Positions 57,374 through 64,000 of a stretch of 64,000 nucleotides of DNA are shown piece by piece. Source of the stretch: Perognathus longimembris pacificus (lineage: Eukaryota; Chordata; Mammalia; Rodentia; Heteromyidae); assembly GCF_023159225.1 (NCBI RefSeq), contig NC_063176.1, positions 8,568,963 to 8,632,962 of the forward strand, read 5' to 3'. A model generated the notes under the pieces. The model searched no databases, was not told the DNA's origin, and saw nothing but the letters and a program-made list of their open reading frames with translations. How positions within the stretch are numbered: the stretch's first letter is position 1; each line of letters begins with the position of its first letter. The position numbers were made by a program, and so were the translations under genes.

Positions 57374-59324
57374 AGTTTCTCTCATCTTTCCCCTACTTCC
57401 TGCTTTCTCCACTAATGTCCTATTTCTATGTACCTTATCAAAATGATCATTTCTAGCAATCCTGGACTGAAATATCTGAAACCACAAAGTAAAATATAAT
57501 TTATTCTTTTAAAATAATTTCAGATATTTGTTGAAACAATGAAAAGTTAATGAGCATATGTGGTCAATTTTAACTATGACTATTTTCACAGTTGTAGAAC
57601 TCAGTAAACTTGAGTTTGGGGTGTGAGTTGACATGGTTTTGTCATTCCTTTTTTATTTGTTACTCAATTCTCTTTCTTCTTCACTCAAAGTTTCATTGGG
57701 GGTTTGGGTTTCTAGTAAAAAAAATAAGATATGCAAAAGAGAAATGAAAAGCAAATTATAAGGCAAAGAGATAATGAGAACTAGGCTCAAATGTGAGGCA
57801 AATGTTAAAGCAATTAAACAATCTCTCCTAGTTCATAGTTATAGAATACACTAGAATAAAAATGCAAAATAAGTAGGAAGCTGTAAAAGTATTCTTAACA
57901 TTCATTATGAGGGAAAAAATAGCAAAACCACACTAAAATATCATTATATACAGACCTTGATGGTAAAATTAAACAGAATATATATTAAATTGATATATTA
58001 AATTGATATATATACATATTAAATTGATTAGAAGGTGGAGCGCCTAAAACATACAGAATTAATTCTAGCAATAAATTTTAAGATTTATTATTATTAAAAC
58101 ACATTAAGATTAAGACATACATACCTTTTGATGCAATACTGTTCAACTACTAGATAATTAACTCTCAACATATAAATAAAAGTAGGTAACTGCACACTCA
58201 AGTGTTCTAAATCATCTCTATCAATTGTAATTAAAAACTGTAAAGAAAAAAACATAAAGGAGACTGAACTAGCAAACCCATATATTGCCATACAAAGCAA
58301 TACTTCTCTACAGCACAAGACAGACAGATGATAATATTTGACTTCATTTATTTCAAATGGAGCAGTGCCAATCAATGTACATTCTACACGTCAGAAGACT
58401 TGCCCCTTATCATGTGTTTGAGTATTGGATAAAAGAATTATGCCCAATCTGTTGGGGATATCTTATTTTTCTATTTTTATTGTTGGTATCTGGTTTAAAA
58501 GAGCACAGGAATTCATTAAACTTCAGGACGGCACACACTGGACTACTTGCAATGTATTGCGTGTAAATTTTTCATAAAAATACTCTAGCTCATGTACTTC
58601 AAGAAAAATAGTTACAAGTATTTTGTTGTCTGTAATGTAGCTTCTGATAGTGTATTCTAGTTTGTGTGTTTCAATAAAACAGAGATATCTGAAAGAAGTT
58701 AGAGGTATGAGTGTAGTTATCAGATGAACAAGACAGCGTACCAAACGTTATATATTTTAAGGATATATGTTCTTTATATAGGGGTATATACTCATTGTCA
58801 AGCTTTTCAATTTTGCTACCTGTTTTTCCTCAATAAAAGTATGGAATAAGTGTAAAAGACGCTGACTACCCTCTCTAACCATTGCAGGTCACTAACTGTA
58901 TGTACCATGGGAAAAAGGAGAAAATGTAATTATTCTAAAATTTAACACTGTGACTACTAATGGCTATTGTGATTATTTATGCATATTTTTAAAACACAAA
59001 GCTCAAGAGAACCTTTCACTGTCTGAGAGAGTGTTTCTAAATTTCACAGATCACTAGCAAACATGATAAATTCAAAAGACTATGGTATGAAGAACGAAGG
59101 TACATCAATTGTACATTATATGCTCTTTTTCATTCATCCCCATATTACCATCCAGATATTCCTGGGTGGTATTAATTAAATGTCCAGGTTAGATTAAAAG
59201 TTAGTGTCTCCAAATAAAGTAGAATGTATTTTCACTAGCTATGTTAATCATTTTTTAGTTTGAAGCCAAATTATCTAAAGTTTTATGCTAGCTCTATATC
59301 ATTGAATTGTGTAACAAAATTATG
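57374..59324. other. AT-rich spacer with a short tandem repeat
   Basis: ATATTAAATTGAT is repeated about three times at 57978-58029. Old L1-like sequence around 58080-58260 is too diverged to call. No gene seen. Confidence 0.45.
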
Positions 59325-59450
59325 AAACCTCAGCCAACAAGTGTTCTCTTCTGTGAAATGGAGATAAGAATAAACAGCATATAGAGCATGAGGTAATGTT
59401 CAGTGAATTCAAAGACTAATAGAGCCAGCAGTGTGTGACGTAAATGCTGG
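59325..59450 (+). mobile_element. MIR SINE remnant
   Basis: Sense: ACCTCAGCCAACAAGTGTTC, TCTGTGAAATGGAGATAAGA, AGCATGAGGTAATGTTCAGT. This follows the MIR order CCTCAGTTT...CTGTAAAATGGGGATAATA...GAGGATTAAATGA. Confidence 0.6.
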
Positions 59451-59798
59451 AAATTCTTATGATTTTGAATAGTGCGTGCACTTCAATGAAGTTATTTGAT
59501 ATAATAGCTAAATTACTCTCTTTTACATTCACAGTACTTAATAAACTTCCAACTAATAGCAAAAGTATAATCTAATAATACCAACCTTTTTCAGTAAATC
59601 TTTAAAAGTGTAAATTGAACATAGAGAAAAATGACTAAACAACATTAGTTCAATAAATATATGTGCTTTTGCCACACAAGTCGCAATCTGGTTCTCACAC
59701 TTTTTACACATACTCTTTTTCACTGCATTCTGTTTTTTAAGTACATACAGAAACAAACAAGCATGCATGCAGTTACTAATCCCTGACTGGTATCTCAG

Positions 59799-59826
59799 AT
59801 GTGATGTGTGTGTATGTGTGTGTGTG
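59799..59826 (+). repeat. TG-rich microsatellite
   Basis: Interrupted TG run adjoining a SINE fragment where its left end would be. Confidence 0.8.
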
Positions 59827-59827
59827 T

Positions 59828-59930
59828 TCTAATGGTTAATTGGAGATAAGAATCTCACACATTTTGATGCCTTGGCTTGCTTTAAACCACAATCCAAAGA
59901 TTACAGCCTCCTGAGTGGATTTTTCGTTCA
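59828..59930 (-). mobile_element. B1-like half of a composite SINE
   Basis: Antisense: CTAATGGTTAATTGGAGATA, AGAATCTCACACATTTTGAT, TTGGCTTGCTTTAAACCACA, CAGCCTCCTGAGTGGAT. The Geo half is missing, replaced by the TG run. Confidence 0.7.
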
Positions 59931-61211
59931 TCACAGGACATTTACAAACTTAATCCATAGGATTTACTCCCTATAAAAGAGAAAAATTCTTCTCTGTATC
60001 ATATATATATACATATACTGATATATGTATATGAAAACATTTATATAGATATAGGTATATGAAAACACATAATTTCATATATATGTTTATGTATGCTTTC
60101 ATCTATATTATATGTGTATAACATATATGTTTTGTATATTAACTTAGATTAGATGTATAACACAGGCGTATTTTATAGAGCATCTTCTTGCATGTGTAAC
60201 TTTTAGTGCTATTGGTAGAAAGAATACACTCTAGTTAATATTCTCCATGAATTTCTTCAGGTGAACAGAACTTTAGCTTGTCTGTGGTAGCCTCAAGAGA
60301 AGTAGTTGATAGAGAACCTTCTATAATCACTACCTAAAACCCTAATAAAAGATTTTATCACATAAATTCTGTAACTCTTTGTGATATCATCAGAACCAGT
60401 CAGGTACCCATCTAAGTTGAGAAGTTTAAGTTTTAGTGTTGTAGTGGTTCCTGCTCCTCACACCTTTAGAGACAACAGTAGTGTTTAAGAATTTACTTAG
60501 GAAATTTCTTCTACTTTTTCTATTTAAATGGATACTTAAAAGTTTTAGGCTCTCCATTTGTCATATCTAATTCAAAGATTGTATGACTCTGATTTTAAGA
60601 AGCAGGAAAGCAGAGCTAGAACTCAAGTTACCTTAAGTGGTTTTCTCTTCTTTCTGACATCTCAGAAAGCTCCCTTCTTCCTTAAAGAATGCCAACATAC
60701 ATTCCAGTGTTTCCTGTCCTTCAAGATGGTTGCAATTCTTTGGGGTTCCATCTCAAACCAGTTTAGCTTCTTAACCACTGGAAATAATGAGGGAGGAGGA
60801 AACAATACGGTTGACTATTACCAAGTCCCAGCTTGTGTTTATATATATTGATTTTGTCCTACTGATTTTTATATTCTTTTCAATGTTACATTGTCGTATT
60901 GTTTGAAACCCAGTAGAATGCTGTGGATTCTCCTGGCACTTTAATATCTGTGGCCAGAGTCGCCAACATTGCTACCAATCTTCTCCAGCATAAAGGGGAT
61001 TTTCACTTTGTCAATCCCTCTCTGGGTGTTTGTGAGAGCTTGTGTATGCTCCTGTGTGTTTCTGCATGCTTCTGCTAAATAAGTGTGAGTATGTTGTTAA
61101 TAAACCAACAGACTTTCAATATAGAAATAAAGATATCTAATTAGGATACCATCTTTAATTTATTTCTAAATTTTGAAAGACATTATTGGAATAGAGGGGT
61201 AAGAGAACGAA
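59931..61211. other. AT-rich spacer, no gene seen
   Basis: TA/ATG-rich tract at about 60000-60130. A 97-codon frame at 60558-60851 is unrecognised. Confidence 0.45.
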
Positions 61212-61445
61212 TTTTTTCTATTGTGGTCATGGGGCTTGAACTTCGGGCCTGGGCTGTATGACTGCGTTCTCTTGCTCAAGGGAAACAATCTATCACTTCT
61301 AGTCAGGCTGCTGTGCTTCCAGTTTTCTGGTGGCTAATCGGAGAGTTTCAGGTGCTTTCATTTGTTGCCTGGGTTTGAATCACATTCCTACAATTGCAGC
61401 TTACTGAGCAGCTGGGATTATAGATGTGAGCCACCTGACTCTGGC
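61212..61445 (-). mobile_element. B1-like/Geo composite SINE
   Basis: Antisense. TCATGGGGCTTGAACTTCGG, GTTTTCTGGTGGCTAATCGG, TTGCCTGGGTTTGAATCACA, GAGCAGCTGGGATTATAGAT, GTGAGCCACCTGACTCTGGC. Both modules are present. Confidence 0.78.
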
Positions 61446-63080
61446 AAGCAAAAGTGTTTTAATTTGTCACAAAGTCATTTACAAATTTAATCCATAAGAT
61501 TTAGTTCCCTATACAACAGAAATTTTCTTCAGCGTGTTGTTCAAGATAACAGAATATATTGTCCTTTTGACTGAAGAAATTTTCACCAATTTAAAGTTTT
61601 ACTAAGTTCATTGTTTCTGTTAAATTACATAATCAATTCAATTCAGAAAATAACAGAGTTTTAAATAAATTTAAACTTAAATACAATTAATGTACATACA
61701 TTATGGCAATATTGAAAAAATAATTAACACAAATGAATTCAATTAAAATAAAATACTTTCATGAATTTACAAAGTAGACAAAACAAAGTTCCAACAACAG
61801 AATCATTTAGGAATTTTTACAAAATGACCAACAATAGAGACAATGTAGATAATTCACTTAGTAATCTCTTTTTCACTAATCTATTAAATGCTGTGCACAG
61901 AGGATAATCATAAAGAATTTGAAATAGTCTCGTAGCACAAATAACATTATAAACAAGACTATCAAGACATAGTCCTTTATCCAAATATTTTTTGTCAAAC
62001 TTTATGGATTTTACATAATTAATATTCAATCCATATTCAGTGAGAATTAATAAATAGTAATCTAGCCTGAAATGCTATTTGAAATTATTTTCTCACACAG
62101 ATTGTATAAAAATGTCAAACCTATGTTCCAATGAGAGAATCTCATCCTTATAGATAAAAATTAGATTGCTATCTTCTTGGGATTACTTTAGTGAAAGCTC
62201 AGGATGAAAGCAGAGAGATGAATGAAGTAGGCATTAAAGTTTCATTCCACGACTGTAACTCCATGAATTGTTGGAATCCACCATTTTCACCTTGTAACAG
62301 ATTCAGCTATGCAGCAAAATTACCAGGCAACCCAATTTCATAGGGTTATATCAATGTCACAGATAATTAAATAGAAACTGGGGTTTTGTCCTGGTTTCAA
62401 TAAATTGGCCAGCTGGACCTCCAACAACATCTCCTTATGTAGTTACAGAGATCCAGCGCTATGTTAATAAAAGCCTCAGGGAGGTCGATCAAACTATTGG
62501 CCATTGCTAATGGAGATATAGCTCTGGGAAAATTCAGATGTTCAGTTAGCATTCCTGTTCCAATGTAAAGTGTATAAGATGTCACAGTGTATGTGCACGT
62601 GTGTGTGTGTGTGTTAAATTGTCTAGAAAATATTGAAACTTAATGAAACATTCTGAAAAAAAAAGTTGCTTATTCTCAAAGAGCTACTAATCCAACAACT
62701 TGCAGCTACTAATGTTAACACTGGAAGGGATACATACTTCTGATTTAATTAAAATTTCATGGTAAAGAAAATATTCTCCTTCAATAGGCTTATTAAACCA
62801 GAATTTCTATTACATGATATTTCTCAGGTCTGAGCTGCCAGTTCTGTTGATATTGGAATCCATCTACCACAAATAATAAAAGAGAAGTTCTAAATGAGGA
62901 AAATAATGTAATTCCATTTGTGCTAAGTTAAATTAAAACAGAAGAGTGATATAATACCTAACACTTTTGAAGAATTCAATTAGTTTAAAGTTGACTACTA
63001 AGAAACACAAATCTTCTTGAGTAGTTTCCTATTTTTTTCATGAGTTATCATTATTCATGTTCTTTCATTAAATAATTAAA
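61446..63080. other. AT-rich spacer, no gene seen
   Basis: A short TG run lies at about 62596-62614. Otherwise unrecognised. Confidence 0.5.
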
Positions 63081-63092
63081 ATCAACAATCCT

Positions 63093-63305
63093 TGGGGCTG
63101 GGGATATGGCCTAGTGGCAAGAGTGCTTGCCTCGTATACATGAGGCCCTAGGTTCAAGTCCCCAGCACCACATATACAGAAAATGGCCAGAAGTGGCGCT
63201 GTGGCTCAAGTGGCAGAGTGCTAGCCTTGAGCAAGAAGAAGCCAGGGACAGTGCTCAGGCCCTGAGTCCAAGCCCCAGGACTGGCCAAAAAAAAAAAAAA
63301 AAAAA
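63093..63305 (+). mobile_element. IDL-Geo SINE
   Basis: Full-length sense copy (GGGGCTGGGGATATGGCCTA ... CCCAGGACTGGCC) with an A-tail of about 20. ATCAACAATCCT (63081-63092 and 63306-63317) is the target duplication. The best-preserved example of the GTATACATGAGG subfamily here. Confidence 0.93.
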
Positions 63306-63317
63306 ATCAACAATCCT

Positions 63318-64000
63318 AAGAAGACTAATACATGTGCTATAAATGTTAAATATTATTACATAGAAAAGTAACAATATTAATAATCATTATATTCTAATAA
63401 TATTATTTTTTCCTCCTCTTAAATAAAAGAACTCAAAGTTGATGTCAATTTCCCAAAGAAAGGATTTAATTTTTAGTGGCAATTTTTCCTACTAATCAGA
63501 TCAGTTTGAAAATGTTACACATCTATTTGTAGGTCTGTGTTTTTTACAAACTTAAACATCAAAAACTTTAAATGTTTTCCTGACAAACAAAGTGGCATGC
63601 TGCAAACAAGTAAACTAGTTTTAGCATATTTCCTTTACTAAAGTGATTGAATTTCCATGATTAACTTGTATACAATTTACAATTATTCAACATAGAAACA
63701 AGCACACAATACACATAGAAAATAGTGTGAATATAGAAGGAGCCAAAACATTAAAATATTATTTATTGAAATGAATTCCAGGAAAAAAGGCATAAATATA
63801 TAAATAAACATTAGCCATGTAATAACACTTACCTCTTGTGTAGTATTTCTTGTGTCATATTCTATTTTTATTTGTGTATTTTTCAACTTAAATTATTTTA
63901 TGTAAATGGAAAATATTACCTTTATACTACCAAACACAAATTACTTTTTCTGGTTAAGAAGTAAAGCTAGTAGTATACATGAGCATGAATAAAGAGAAGG
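63318..64000. other. AT-rich spacer to window end
   Basis: No repeat or exon recognised. Confidence 0.5.

Noticed and set aside
57202..57487. Ser-Leu and Arg-Glu repeat 'proteins'
   Set aside because: Direct translation of the CT/GA repeat in different frames.
58080..58260. Possible L1 3' relic
   Set aside because: Scattered similarity to the ORF2 end without an ordered run of matches.

Overview
The window is vertebrate nuclear DNA, AT-rich, from a rodent. I find no protein-coding exon, tRNA, rRNA or other functional RNA gene. It reads as intergenic or deep intronic sequence built from old, decayed interspersed repeats with a thin layer of young insertions. The best lineage clue is a dimeric SINE present in about a dozen copies. 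Its left half is an ID-like, tRNA-Ala-type unit. Its right half contains GTGGCTCAAGTGGCAGAGTG and ends CCCAGGACTGGCC plus an A-tail. This matches the published description of IDL-Geo, a SINE reported as restricted to Geomyoidea (pocket gophers, pocket mice, kangaroo rats). The sequence alone does not tell me the species.

Layout. 1-6450: AT-rich spacer, nested SINEs, one complete solo LTR (4689-5223, 6-bp target duplication, about 24 CpGs) and a SINE that carried 3' flank with it. 6450-20000: an L1 insertion with its 5' part inverted (6962-8024), several SINEs (one with an ID element inside it), three short L1-tail copies of about 80 bp (3521-3600, 13133-13210, 15557-15636) that share one 5' boundary, and a G20 run. 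20000-22000: a decayed L1 ORF2 relic holding a (GATA)15 array. 22000-41700: sparse old repeats, a duplicated MIR-like segment (29561/30417), another ORF2 relic, and a repeat-poor stretch at 32.8-34.4 kb. 41700-48000: a dense SINE cluster and an antisense L1 tail. 48000-51500: the second CpG-rich block, probably an old LTR beside an ERVL-MaLR remnant. 51500-64000: old composite SINEs, two or three L1 3' ends, an ORF2 relic, a 131-bp polypyrimidine tract and a young SINE near the end.

No genes act together here. What the window does record is retrotransposition: L1 is the probable source of the machinery, and IDL-Geo, a B1-like/Geo composite, ID and the short L1 tails look like passengers. Many insertions can be dated relative to each other by nesting and by target-site duplications. 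All family names come from recalled family structure and from comparing copies within the window. No database search was run.
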